Assembly (NCBI RefSeq): GCF_039543565.1
Contig: NZ_BAABJZ010000099.1
Location: 1-64,000 of the forward strand
Length of the DNA stretch: 64,000 bases
Origin: Ferrimonas pelagia
GTDB lineage: Bacteria; Pseudomonadota; Gammaproteobacteria; Enterobacterales; Shewanellaceae
Direction: 5' to 3'
Part shown: positions 54,761 through 63,997 of the stretch, in pieces
Layout of the letters: every line of letters begins with the position of its first letter
Numbering within the stretch: the first letter of the stretch is position 1
The notes under the pieces: model-generated
Databases searched by the model: none
Told to the model about the DNA's origin: nothing
The model's input: the letters and a program-made list of their open reading frames with translations, nothing else
Made by a program: the position numbers and the translations under genes

Positions 54761-55336
54761 CTACTCGAGCAAAAATACCGTCATCGAGCAGGCACCGTGT
54801 GCGCCGATCACCAAGGCTTGTTCGATGTCAGCGGTTTTCGACGGACCTGAAATGAAAACACCATGATGACCGCTCGGTAGACCGGTGGCGGGCACCGCCT
54901 GATGCATGGTCATATGCAGCGCATCAGCACGAAGCAGGACCGCCAGGTGCTCGGTGATGTAAGGCAGCGCGCGTTGGCCACAGTCATCGTCCAACACAAA
55001 TACCGCGCCGTTTTCCGCCACCCCGAACCTGGCTTGGATCAGGGCATGCTTCACATCCTGCAAGGCATGTGGAGTGTCATCAAGCGCCCGATTGCCCTTG
55101 AGCGTCTCGATCATCGACAGTACCTGCTCGCCTTCGGCCATGCGTCGATCGAGGTACTGTTGGATCTCCGTCAGGCTTCCTACTCGATATAAGCTGCCGC
55201 CGACCTTGGCTAGGCTGGCTTCAAACTGTTCAGAGAGATCACTGTCATCAACAGCAATGTCGATCTCCGGCATCGGGGGCTGAGGCAAATCCACTGTTTC
55301 TAAGGCATCTAAAATGGCATTACGGCTGGACATCAT
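54761..55336 (-). CDS. lldG: L-lactate utilisation protein LldG (LutC family)
   Basis: The 191-residue LUD-domain protein is one of three subunits of the iron-sulphur L-lactate dehydrogenase LldEFG. It has the LutC/YkgG pattern RNAILDALE, then DDTPHALQDVKHALIQARFGVAENGAVFV and HMTMHQAVPATGLPSGHHGVFISGPSKTADIEQALVIGAHG, which closes the LUD fold. The start overlaps the lldF stop (ATGA). It is the last gene of the block. Confidence 0.92.
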   Translation of the reverse strand: MMSSRNAILDALETVDLPQPPMPEIDIAVDDSDLSEQFEASLAKVGGSLYRVGSLTEIQQYLDRRMAEGEQVLSMIETLKGNRALDDTPHALQDVKHALIQARFGVAENGAVFVLDDDCGQRALPYITEHLAVLLRADALHMTMHQAVPATGLPSGHHGVFISGPSKTADIEQALVIGAHGACSMTVFLLE

Positions 55337-56724
55337 TTGTTCTCCCGATGCTGTTTAAACCAATGCTCGAATGAGCCCGTGGTCGGCGCCTGAGGCAATT
55401 CGCGGTGCTCTGTCCATGCGCCTCCCAAGGGGTTCATGACCGCGCCAGGTAAGATCCGCAGCGCACCCCGAGCGACCCCCATGCCGACGTTCAACATGCT
55501 CTCATTACCCATCATACTGCCGACCAGCGGCATATAACGACGCTTACCGTATGGCAGCTTGCCGCTATCGGCATGCAGTTTGCGCCAGTGGTGAATGATG
55601 GTGTCCAGCGGCACTTTGGTGGGGCACACCTTGGTGCAGGAGCCGCACAAGGTGCAGGCCCAGGCCATGGAGTGGGTTTCGTCATTACCGGCCGACACCG
55701 CGATCCCGATCGGGCCGGGGATCAGCGCGTTGTAGGCAAAGCCGCTAGAACGCCGATAGACTGGGCAGGTATTGAGGCAGCCGCCGCAACGGATACACTT
55801 GTAGGCCTCGGCCAACAGCGGATCCTGAAACAGCTTAGAACGACCATTGTCGACCATAACAATGTGCATCTCCCCGCCCGCCTTCGACCCTTTGTAGAAA
55901 CTGGTGTAGGTGGTCGACGGCTGACCCGTGGCGTTGCGTGCCAGGGTCCGGGTCAAAACACCAACGGCCTCCAGATCCGGTACGATCTTATCGATCCCCA
56001 TGGAGTGGATCTGCAAGGGCGGCAGGTTCACCCCCATGTCCGCATTGCCCTCGTTGGTGCAGACCACCACCGCCCCCTCCGATGCCACCGCCATGTTCAC
56101 GCCGGTCAAAGCCGCATCGGCAGTCAGGAAGTGCTCACGCAGATGGGCACGGGCCTGTTTGGTCAGATAGGTGGGGCAAGATGCGCCTTTCTCTGAGCCG
56201 ATCTTTTCATGGAACAGCTCCCCCACTTCCTCCTTTTTCAGATGGATGGCGGGCACCACAATGTGGCTGGGTGGCTCCTTGCGCAACTGAATGATCCGCT
56301 CGCCCAGATCCGTGTCGATCACCTCGATCCCCTGTGCCTCCAGGTAGGGATTCAAGTGGCACTCCTCGGTCAGCATCGACTTGGATTTCACCAGCTTTTT
56401 GACCTGATGGCTAGCCAAGAGCTGATGCACGATCCGATTGTGCTCCTCGCCGTCGGCCGCCCAATGCACCTGGATCCCATTGTGCTGACAGTTGGCCTCA
56501 AACTCTTTGAGGTAGCCCGCCAGATTGCCCAACGTGTGCAGTTTGATCTCGGAGCCCAGCTGCTTGAGCCGCTCCCATTCATCGCCGCCTACGCTCTCGG
56601 CGGCCAGATCCCGTTTGTGTCGCAGTGCCCACAAGGCTTTGTCGTGCCAATTGACCCGCTCTTCGTCCTGATTGAACTTGGCCGCCGCACTGGCATGACT
56701 TTCCATTTCACCGATTAACGCCAT
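55333..56724 (-). CDS. lldF: iron-sulphur L-lactate dehydrogenase subunit LldF (LutB family)
   Basis: The 463-residue subunit has an N-terminal LUD domain followed by two 4Fe-4S motifs, CIRCGGCLNTCPVYRR and CTLCGSCTKVCPTKVPLD, near residues 305-370. It carries electrons in the LldEFG complex, which oxidises L-lactate to pyruvate and feeds the quinone pool. The gene starts 12 bases after lldE and overlaps lldG. Confidence 0.94.
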   Translation of the reverse strand: MALIGEMESHASAAAKFNQDEERVNWHDKALWALRHKRDLAAESVGGDEWERLKQLGSEIKLHTLGNLAGYLKEFEANCQHNGIQVHWAADGEEHNRIVHQLLASHQVKKLVKSKSMLTEECHLNPYLEAQGIEVIDTDLGERIIQLRKEPPSHIVVPAIHLKKEEVGELFHEKIGSEKGASCPTYLTKQARAHLREHFLTADAALTGVNMAVASEGAVVVCTNEGNADMGVNLPPLQIHSMGIDKIVPDLEAVGVLTRTLARNATGQPSTTYTSFYKGSKAGGEMHIVMVDNGRSKLFQDPLLAEAYKCIRCGGCLNTCPVYRRSSGFAYNALIPGPIGIAVSAGNDETHSMAWACTLCGSCTKVCPTKVPLDTIIHHWRKLHADSGKLPYGKRRYMPLVGSMMGNESMLNVGMGVARGALRILPGAVMNPLGGAWTEHRELPQAPTTGSFEHWFKQHRENK

Positions 56725-56736
56725 ATGAGGGTCTCC

Positions 56737-57480
56737 TTACAGGACCTGATTAATGAGTTCGGCAATGTGCAGGGTTTTGATCCCGTGCCCTTGCCGACGA
56801 AGTACGCCATCGAGGTGCATCAAGCAAGAGGGGTCGTAGCCCACCACAAAATCGGCACCGGTATTTGCGTGGGCCAGCGCCTTGTCCTTGCCCATCTTGC
56901 CGGAGACCGCGCCCTCATCCAGAGCGAAGGTGCCACCGAACCCACAACACTCATCACGGCGCTCGGGATAGCGGATCTCGATCCCCTCAATATGGGAAAG
57001 CAGGGCCTCCACCTTGTTGTAGCTGCGCCCTTTGGTTTCCGATGGGGTCGCCAGCTCCAACATGCGGATCCCATGACAGGACAGCTGCAAACTGACCGGG
57101 TGCTTGAATGCCTTATTAAAGCGCTCCAAGCCGTGAATATCGTGCAGAAACTCGGTGAGTTCCTTAAGTTTGCCGATCACTTGTGTCGCTTCTGGGCTGC
57201 AATCAAACTCGTGAAAGTTCTCCTTCGCCGCCACCAGACAGGATGCGGCCGGACAAACGACATAGTCACAGTCCACGCCCTTAAAGGCATCGAGCAACTT
57301 AAGGGTGGTTTTCTTCGCTTCGTCAAAGCAGCCCGAGTTGGTCATGGGCTGGCCACAGCAGGTCTGGCCCTTGGGCAGGATCACCTCATGGCCCAGCTTC
57401 TCCAGCAGCTCCACGGTGGCGATCCCGACCTGAGGGAGCATATGGTTGACCAAACAGGGAATAAAAAGCGCAATTTTCAT
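56737..57480 (-). CDS. lldE: L-lactate dehydrogenase subunit LldE (LutA family, CCG domain)
   Basis: The 247-residue protein has two cysteine-rich CCG repeats, GQTCCGQPMTNSG and SAVSECCGFGGTF-type sequence (DECCGFGGTFAL), which bind iron-sulphur or haem-type cofactors. It belongs to the LldEFG complex. It lies about 90 bases after the D-lactate dehydrogenase gene, with a hairpin between them, and directly precedes lldF. Confidence 0.93.
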   Translation of the reverse strand: MKIALFIPCLVNHMLPQVGIATVELLEKLGHEVILPKGQTCCGQPMTNSGCFDEAKKTTLKLLDAFKGVDCDYVVCPAASCLVAAKENFHEFDCSPEATQVIGKLKELTEFLHDIHGLERFNKAFKHPVSLQLSCHGIRMLELATPSETKGRSYNKVEALLSHIEGIEIRYPERRDECCGFGGTFALDEGAVSGKMGKDKALAHANTGADFVVGYDPSCLMHLDGVLRRQGHGIKTLHIAELINQVL

Positions 57481-57529
57481 CAGTACTTCCTAACTGAATG
57501 GAGGGCTACACTGCCCCTTGATATCGCAA

Positions 57530-57557
57530 AGGGCCCGGTCATTGAATTCCGGGCCCT
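57530..57557 (-). terminator. hairpin between dld and lldE
   Basis: AGGGCCCGG (57530-57538) pairs with CCGGGCCCT (57549-57557) over ten bases; leftward it ends in only TTT. It may be a weak terminator or processing site that sets the ratio of dld to lldEFG transcripts. Confidence 0.6.
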
Positions 57558-57571
57558 GACGGTTACGCGTG

Positions 57572-60406
57572 CTAAGCCTTTGGTTTGGAGGCGCGATCCA
57601 ACAGGCTCAGAATGTTCTTGTAGGGGATCCCAGAATGAGTGGTGAGTCCCACTTCACAGGTGGCCGATACCGAGTAACCACTGGTACAGCCTTGATCTTT
57701 GGTCTCCTCCTTTAAATGACGAAGACCGTGCTCATTAAGCTCAGGGAAGTTCATACCGCGGTTGCCCGCCATGCCACAACACCCGACTTTTTCCGGCACC
57801 ACCACCTCGCTGGCGCACAGCTTGGCCAGGCCGACCAAGTCATCAACGATCCCCAGCTTACGGCAGGTACAGGTCGGGTGGACCGCGATCTTCTCCTCGA
57901 TCGGCGTGATCGCTAGACGGTCCACCATGTACTTCATGGCAAACTCCTCCGGCCCCAACAGCGTCAAGCGCGTATCACAAGCCCGGCGCATCCGCTCCAG
58001 ACAGGCGGTGGTCTCGACCAAGATCGGGTGCTCACCATTGCCCGAGACGTCAAGCAACCAATCCGATAGCTGATTGGATTTGGCGTCCGCCTGCTCGTCG
58101 TGGCCATAGGACTCCCACGGCTGACCGCAACACATCCCCTCAGGCTTGTGGCCGCTCAGCATCTCAAGGCCGCATTTTTCAAACAGCGACTTGATAGTCT
58201 CCGGCACCGAGCGTTGATCTGGGTGCTGCGGTGAGGTGCCCATCATTCGGTTCAAACACGCTGGGAAATACACCGCTTTGGTGTCACCCATGGTGTGCAG
58301 CTGAGGCAAGGCCTTGCCACGCTTGGGCATACCCGGCGTCCATTGTGGTACCGGCAACCCCACCTTACGCATCCCTTTGGTCAACGCGCTGATGGCGCCA
58401 TCCCCCGCCACCGAGCGCACCACATCGGTGCCCGCCAACGCAAAACGGGCCACACTTTCCAGTGATGAAAACTTGTCGGCACTGAATTGGGAGATCTTAC
58501 GCTCCCCTTCGGAGGCGTTTTCAGCCCGCAATGCCTTAACGTATTTGCCGGTATCGATCCCCATGGGGCAAGCCGTTTTACACAGCCCATCCGCGGCGCA
58601 GGTATCCAGACCAAAATACTGATACTGCTGCTTCAACTCGGCCAGTACCTGAGGCTCGTCACCGGTGGTATCCAGAGTTTTGATCACCCGGGCCACCGCC
58701 GTACGCTGGCGCGGTGACAGGGTCAGGCCGTGGGCAACGCAATGACTCTCACAAAAACCACACTCGATACATTTGTCGACGATCTCATGTACCGGCGGCA
58801 GAGGCTTAAAGCCCTTAGAGTGCGCCTTGGGGTCAGGGTTGATGATCACCCCAGGATTGAGCATCGCGGCAGGATCAAACAGGTTTTTCACCCGCTGCAT
58901 CATGGCGTAGATCTCGCTGCCCCACTCCTTCTCAACAAAGGAGGCCATGCCAAATCCGGTACCATGCTCCGCTTTCAATGAACCGTCGTATTTCACCGCG
59001 ACCAGCTCAACCAACTTCTCCATAAAGCGATCGAAGCGGTCAACCTCTTCTGGACTATCAAAGTTCTGAGCAAAGATAACATGGTAGTTACCTTCCAGCG
59101 CATGGCCGTAAATCACCGCATCTTCGATACCCAGATCAATGAACAACTGCTGTAACTCGATGGTAGCCTGCGGCAGCACCTCAATCGGAAACGCAATATC
59201 CTCAATGATGCAGGACGTACCTTTAGGCCGCATCGAGCCGGCCACTGGGAACACCGCCTTACGAATGCTCCACATGTTGGCGATCTCGGCCGCATCCTGG
59301 GTGAACTCCACCGGCTGGCACAGGCCATGATTAGCCATGATCTCCGCCATCTTGGCGGTATTGGCGTCGATATCGGCTTGGCTCATGCCAAAGGTTTCAA
59401 ACAGCACGGCAGTGACGTTTTCGTCAATGTCATTGATGAACTCAGGTGTCTCATACTTGGAAGCCGCCACAGCTTGCAGTGCGAGGTTATCCAGCAGCTC
59501 CGCCGCATTGGTTTCTTCAAACGCTTTTTCTCGCAACTCAACGATGGCTTCGCAAGCACCACGCAGTGAGTCAAAGTAAACCAAACCTGTGGCACTGTGG
59601 GTCGGCTTGGGTACACTCTTCATCGTGACTTCTGACAAAAATCCAAGTGTGCCTTCCGAGCCCACCATAAGGTGCAGCAAAATATCAAAGGGGTCGTCAT
59701 GATCGACGAACGAATTCATGCCATAACCGGTCACATTTTTGATCTCGTATTTGCGCTTGATGCGTTCACTGATCGCCGCATCGGCTCGGATCTCATCGCG
59801 CAGCTGCGACAGCTGGTCGATGATGCTGGGGTGGGAACACAAAAACTGCTCCCGACTTTGCGCGTCTGCGGTGTCCAGCACGGTGCCATCGGCCAACACA
59901 ATGCGCGCCGACTCAATCAACCGATAGCTGTTGTGGCGGGTGCCGCAATTCATGCCGGACGCGTTATTGGCCACAATGCCGCCCACCATGGCCGAGGCGA
60001 TGGTGGCCGGATCCGGTCCAAACTTCCAGCCGTAAGGAGCCAGCGCTTGGTTGACCTTGGCGCCGATCACGCCAGGTTGCAGACGGACCCGCTCGCCCTC
60101 ATCCAGCACTTCGAGATCGGTCCAGTGCTGCCCGGCGACGACCAACACCGAATCACTCAGGGCCTGACCGCACAAAGCCGTGCCCGCTGCGCGGAAGGTC
60201 ACCGGACGCTTAGCCAGAAAACACTCAGTCATCACCTGCGTCAGCTCGGCTTCATTTTTGGTATGCACCACCAACTGTGGCCGCTTCTGATAGAAAGACG
60301 CATCAGTGCCCCAGGCGACCCGGCGCAGCGAGTCGGAAAACACCTGAACGGGACTTAATACGCTGGCCAATCGGTTGGCCAGCTCCGTGACATTGGACTG
60401 CAACAT
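57572..60406 (-). CDS. FAD/Fe-S D-lactate dehydrogenase (Dld-II type)
   Basis: The ATG at 60406 (GGAG five bases before it) gives 944 residues. The FAD_binding_4 domain (TFRAAGTALCGQALSDSVLV) and FAD-oxidase C domain are followed by two 4Fe-4S motifs, CIECGFCESHC and CAADGLCKTACPMG. Two CCG domains (GMCCGQPWESYG and VGCCGMAGNRG) close the protein. This is the enzyme first described in Shewanella as Dld-II, oxidising D-lactate to pyruvate. It is the second gene after the permease. Confidence 0.95.
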   Translation of the reverse strand: MLQSNVTELANRLASVLSPVQVFSDSLRRVAWGTDASFYQKRPQLVVHTKNEAELTQVMTECFLAKRPVTFRAAGTALCGQALSDSVLVVAGQHWTDLEVLDEGERVRLQPGVIGAKVNQALAPYGWKFGPDPATIASAMVGGIVANNASGMNCGTRHNSYRLIESARIVLADGTVLDTADAQSREQFLCSHPSIIDQLSQLRDEIRADAAISERIKRKYEIKNVTGYGMNSFVDHDDPFDILLHLMVGSEGTLGFLSEVTMKSVPKPTHSATGLVYFDSLRGACEAIVELREKAFEETNAAELLDNLALQAVAASKYETPEFINDIDENVTAVLFETFGMSQADIDANTAKMAEIMANHGLCQPVEFTQDAAEIANMWSIRKAVFPVAGSMRPKGTSCIIEDIAFPIEVLPQATIELQQLFIDLGIEDAVIYGHALEGNYHVIFAQNFDSPEEVDRFDRFMEKLVELVAVKYDGSLKAEHGTGFGMASFVEKEWGSEIYAMMQRVKNLFDPAAMLNPGVIINPDPKAHSKGFKPLPPVHEIVDKCIECGFCESHCVAHGLTLSPRQRTAVARVIKTLDTTGDEPQVLAELKQQYQYFGLDTCAADGLCKTACPMGIDTGKYVKALRAENASEGERKISQFSADKFSSLESVARFALAGTDVVRSVAGDGAISALTKGMRKVGLPVPQWTPGMPKRGKALPQLHTMGDTKAVYFPACLNRMMGTSPQHPDQRSVPETIKSLFEKCGLEMLSGHKPEGMCCGQPWESYGHDEQADAKSNQLSDWLLDVSGNGEHPILVETTACLERMRRACDTRLTLLGPEEFAMKYMVDRLAITPIEEKIAVHPTCTCRKLGIVDDLVGLAKLCASEVVVPEKVGCCGMAGNRGMNFPELNEHGLRHLKEETKDQGCTSGYSVSATCEVGLTTHSGIPYKNILSLLDRASKPKA

Positions 60407-60441
60407 AAGCACTCCTCTCCTCAATTCTTGTTAAGACGAAA

Positions 60442-60463
60442 CGCCGGGCATCACTGCCCGGCG
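60442..60463 (-). terminator. hairpin between lldP and dld
   Basis: CGCCGGGCA (60442-60450) pairs with TGCCCGGCG (60455-60463) over TCAC, followed leftward by TTT. It may attenuate the transcript after the permease gene. Confidence 0.6.
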
Positions 60464-60478
60464 CTTGTTCAGACCGAT

Positions 60479-62158
60479 TTAGAAACCGCCCCAGATAAAG
60501 GCGATGGTGCCCGCGAGCATGGCGTAACCCAGCGCAACCGGCATGGTTTTGCGAATGATCTCGGACTCACGTCCGGCCATGCCCACTACGGTTGCCGCAG
60601 CCACCACATTCATCACGCACATCATGTTGCCCGCGTTAGCACCGATCCCCTGCAGTGCCAGCACCAGGGCCTGATTCATACCGATGTTTTCCGCCACTCC
60701 AAATTGCAGGCCGGAGAACATCATGTTGGAGAAGGTGGCCGAGCCAGACAGGAAGGCACCAAATATGCCCACCACCGGAGCCATCCAGGCCCAGACCGCG
60801 CCCATGGAGCCAGCCAGTAATTCCGCCAGCTGGGTCGGCATGGAGCCAAGACCTGCGGCGTTTTGACCGGAGTTGAGGAAGATCTTCACCATCGGCACAG
60901 AAGCGCCCAAGGAGATGATGGTGGGGACCATGGATTTGCAAGAGCCGGTGAAACCACTCTTAAACGCTTCCGGCTTCATCTTGAAGACAAAGTAGCCCAG
61001 CAGACACACCGCGATAAAGAACGCGCCAGGCGCGTACAAAGTGGCAAAACCCGCCTTAAGATTGGTCCCCATGATCTCCGTCCAGCTGATATTAAAACCG
61101 GTCAGGAAGGATTTGAGCGGCGCCACGGTGCGCGACAGTACCAGCAGTGCCGCCATCACCAGGTAGGGAGTCCAGGCCGCCAGTTGCGAGAACTGAGGCT
61201 GGGTCGCCGCGGCCCCAACCGACTGAGGTTGACCGGCAAACGTCGGCTTCTCTTCAGCTTTCGGATCGTTTTCGGCGAAGTCGTTCCACTCCTGAGCGGG
61301 CAGCAAGAAGCCTTTTCGGGCCGCCGGGATCACAATCGCCATCCCCACCAGAGCACCGATCACCGACGGGAATTCCGGCCCCGCAAAGAAGTTGATGGTG
61401 AAGGCGGGTACGGTAAAGGCCAGACCCGAGAACAGCGCAAACTTCCAGATCTGCAGACCTTCGGCAAACGACTTGTTGCGACCGAAAAAGCCGGTCAGGA
61501 CGCACACCATCACCACAGGGATCAGCGAACCGGTGATGAGATCGATGGTGATCATGTGCATAGCAATAAACTGCGCGTAGTCGGCAAAGCTGCCGCCGTG
61601 CTCGGCGATCTGTGCCGCCGCCATGCTGACGCCACCTTCCATCAAGCCCTGCTCCATGCCAAACAGCACAGGCAGACCAATGGCACCGAACGACACTGAA
61701 GTGGAATCGGCGATCAAAGCCACCACCGCGGCAGCCACCGGTGGCACACCCAGCAGCACCAACAAAGGCGCACCAATGGCGGCAGGCGTGCCGAAACCGG
61801 CTGACCCCTCAATAAAGGAGCCAAATAACCAACAGATGATGATCACCTGCACCCGCGCATCGCCGCTGATATTAGTAAAACCGCTGCGAATGGTGTCCAT
61901 CGCTCCGGAATTCTTCAGGGTATTGAGCAGGAATATTGCACCAAAAATAATGGACAGCGGCGTCAGAGCAGCGTAAAAGCCCTCGACAATGGATGCCATC
62001 AGATAGGTGGTATCCATTTTCCAGACAAATAATGCCACCAGGCCGGTTAATACTGCGGATATCGGCATAGCGCGCGAAGCGGGCATGCGCATTATGACTA
62101 GAAATACTAAAACAGAAAGTATTGGTGTCAATGTGGCAAGAGTTTGAATAAAGGTCAC
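60479..62158 (-). CDS. lldP: L-lactate permease LldP family
   Basis: The 559-residue protein (E. coli 551) has twelve to fourteen membrane segments. The family marks include GTPAAIGAPLLVLLG and GSATFSNMMFSGLQFG. It imports D- and L-lactate with protons and begins the operon that degrades both isomers. The start is GTG with GAGGAGG six bases before it. Upstream is a site like FNR or CRP. Confidence 0.95.
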   Translation of the reverse strand: MTFIQTLATLTPILSVLVFLVIMRMPASRAMPISAVLTGLVALFVWKMDTTYLMASIVEGFYAALTPLSIIFGAIFLLNTLKNSGAMDTIRSGFTNISGDARVQVIIICWLFGSFIEGSAGFGTPAAIGAPLLVLLGVPPVAAAVVALIADSTSVSFGAIGLPVLFGMEQGLMEGGVSMAAAQIAEHGGSFADYAQFIAMHMITIDLITGSLIPVVMVCVLTGFFGRNKSFAEGLQIWKFALFSGLAFTVPAFTINFFAGPEFPSVIGALVGMAIVIPAARKGFLLPAQEWNDFAENDPKAEEKPTFAGQPQSVGAAATQPQFSQLAAWTPYLVMAALLVLSRTVAPLKSFLTGFNISWTEIMGTNLKAGFATLYAPGAFFIAVCLLGYFVFKMKPEAFKSGFTGSCKSMVPTIISLGASVPMVKIFLNSGQNAAGLGSMPTQLAELLAGSMGAVWAWMAPVVGIFGAFLSGSATFSNMMFSGLQFGVAENIGMNQALVLALQGIGANAGNMMCVMNVVAAATVVGMAGRESEIIRKTMPVALGYAMLAGTIAFIWGGF

Positions 62159-62747
62159 CAGAGCCTCCTCGCTGTAAGTCCCTTTTAAATACTTGTCGTG
62201 TTAAATTCCATTGCTCAGCCCAACCCGGTTGGCCCTAGTTGGCTCACACTCTTATTCAACAGAGTTATTCTTTCTTACCCGAGGCAGAGATAGTGTGATC
62301 CACATCAAGCCTATTTGCCTGTTTATAACTTACAACCCATGAGCCCACACCCGCTCACAAACATCGCTCATTCGTGTTTGTAAACTACAAATTTACCCAT
62401 CCTTTAGCTACGTTACAGAGCCCACAACCAGAACCATGAGACCACGTAAAACAACATACCTAACAAACATAAATGACTGTGAACTTAACCTGCAGCTCAC
62501 CCAAGCCATGCCAGCACATTCAACTAAACGGCACACTATTAAGTAGATCAACCTACCAATCTTGTCTTGCCCAAGACTATCAAAGCGAACCAAGCCATCT
62601 GGCCCTCAAATTCCGTCACAAGGAGTCAAGGAGAGTCCACTTCCAAGAAATTAATAACGATGGGAATTATTGACGCAGTGCAATGTGGATAGAATGTCTC
62701 GCATCAAAATATAAAAGGCAGACGTGCGAACGAACATATATGGTTAT
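62159..62747. other. regulatory region upstream of lldP
   Basis: About 590 bases without a recognised gene. It should hold the lldP promoter on the minus strand and the end of the lrgAB unit. The only clear motif is the FNR/CRP-like site at 62295. Short frames here lack ribosome sites. Confidence 0.5.
62295..62308 (-). promoter_or_regulatory. FNR/CRP-like site before lldP
   Basis: GTGATCCACATCAA matches the FNR consensus at nine of ten positions. Read with its flank it is also close to a CRP half pair (TGTGA-N6-TCAAG). It lies about 140 bases before the lldP start. Confidence 0.5.
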
Positions 62748-63629
62748 CTAAATGAGGCAGAGCAGGAACTTTTGGTAGCAAAAATACAATATCGTTATTT
62801 TAGATCCGCAAAGGACGTCAATTCCCTGATTTTCTGTTCCTAAACCGGAACTGCTCGCATCAAAATTTGCTTTATTGGAGCCAGCCCCTTCGCACTTACC
62901 ACCAAAATCGCACCAACCAAGGCACCAATACACTGCTAAGCAAAGCGGATAAAGCCATCGCCAAACCGCAAATGAGCCCATTTCTACATTCAACTGAAAA
63001 CCGCGGGCCGTGCCCACCCCATGGGCGGCACTGCCTAGCGCGACCCCCTGCACCGCCGGATCGCGGATCCCGCACCGCGACATTAATCCCGGCCCGATCA
63101 CGGCACCGAAGATCCCGGTGGCGATCACCACGCAGGCCGTTAATGAGGGTATCCCGCCGATAGCCTGACTGATCCCCATGGCTACCGGCGTAGTCACAGA
63201 CTTCGCCAGCAAGGATCGCTGCACCAGCTCATCGGCTCCCAGCACAGAGGCGATCAACAACGCACTGCTTAGGGTGATCAAGATCCCCGTCAATAAGGCC
63301 ACCGCTACCGGCAGCGCCATCTGCCTGAGTTTGCCCAACTGTTGATACAGCGGAACCGCCAAGGCCACAGTGGCGGGTCCCAACAAGAAGTGAACGAACT
63401 GCGCCCCGGCAAAATAGTGCTGATATTCTATCCCAAACAACAGCAGGCCCGAGGCCAAGACCGCGATAGCCGTCGCGACCGGATGCAGGTAGCCAGGCCG
63501 CCCTAAACGCTCATACAACTGAACCGACAGGCTGTAGATCAGCAACGTCGCCGTCAATCCCAGCAGCGGTGAGCCGGAAAGATAAACCCACAAACCATCC
63601 CAATCCGGATTCAAAGTCTCCGTCTCCAA
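62748..63629 (-). pseudogene. lrgB: lrgB, murein-hydrolase-export regulator, frameshifted near its end
   Basis: LrgB is a polytopic membrane protein that works with LrgA. The first ~205 residues are normal, with SVTTPVAMGISQAIGG and GVALGSAAHGVGTARGFQ. At 62966-62967 one G appears missing in the minus strand: the sequence reads SFA then VWRWLYP. One extra base would give SFAGLAMALSALLSSVLVP and a stop at 62896, the expected LrgB ending and about 244 residues in all. As it stands the last helix is lost and an 87-residue foreign tail is added. Start overlaps the lrgA stop by 19 bases. Confidence 0.78.
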
Positions 63630-63997
63630 GGCTTAGCGAGCAACCATTGCAAAACCCAACCAGTCGCCAACAATGTCGATACCGTACCCAACACAATCAC
63701 GGTCACAATGGGTAGCCAGCTGTCTTGCAGCAGCTCCAGATACAGCACGATCCCCACGCCAGCCGGTACAAACAGCAACGCCAGATGGCGCAACAAGGTT
63801 TCTGCCGTCCGCTCCAATGCGGCAACGGGGCGCCGTCGCAGCCAAAGGGCAAACAGCAGCAACAACATACCGATCACAGGGCCCGGGATCGGCACTCTGC
63901 TGAGTAGGCTGATCGACTCCCCCGCCAACTGAAACAACAGCAACACAATCAACCCGTTGATCCGCTCCAATCGCTTGTCCCCTTGCTCCTGTTTCAC
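63611..63997 (-). CDS. lrgA: CidA/LrgA-family holin-like protein
   Basis: The 128-residue membrane protein has about four hydrophobic helices. The family stretch VLLLFQLAGESISLLSRVPIPGPVIGMLLLLFALWL is followed by LFVPAGVGIVLYLELLQDSW. LrgA and LrgB act in export of murein hydrolases or of small organic acids such as pyruvate. The start is GTG at the very edge of the window, so the true start may lie outside. The gene overlaps lrgB. Confidence 0.82.
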   Translation of the reverse strand: MKQEQGDKRLERINGLIVLLLFQLAGESISLLSRVPIPGPVIGMLLLLFALWLRRRPVAALERTAETLLRHLALLFVPAGVGIVLYLELLQDSWLPIVTVIVLGTVSTLLATGWVLQWLLAKPWRRRL

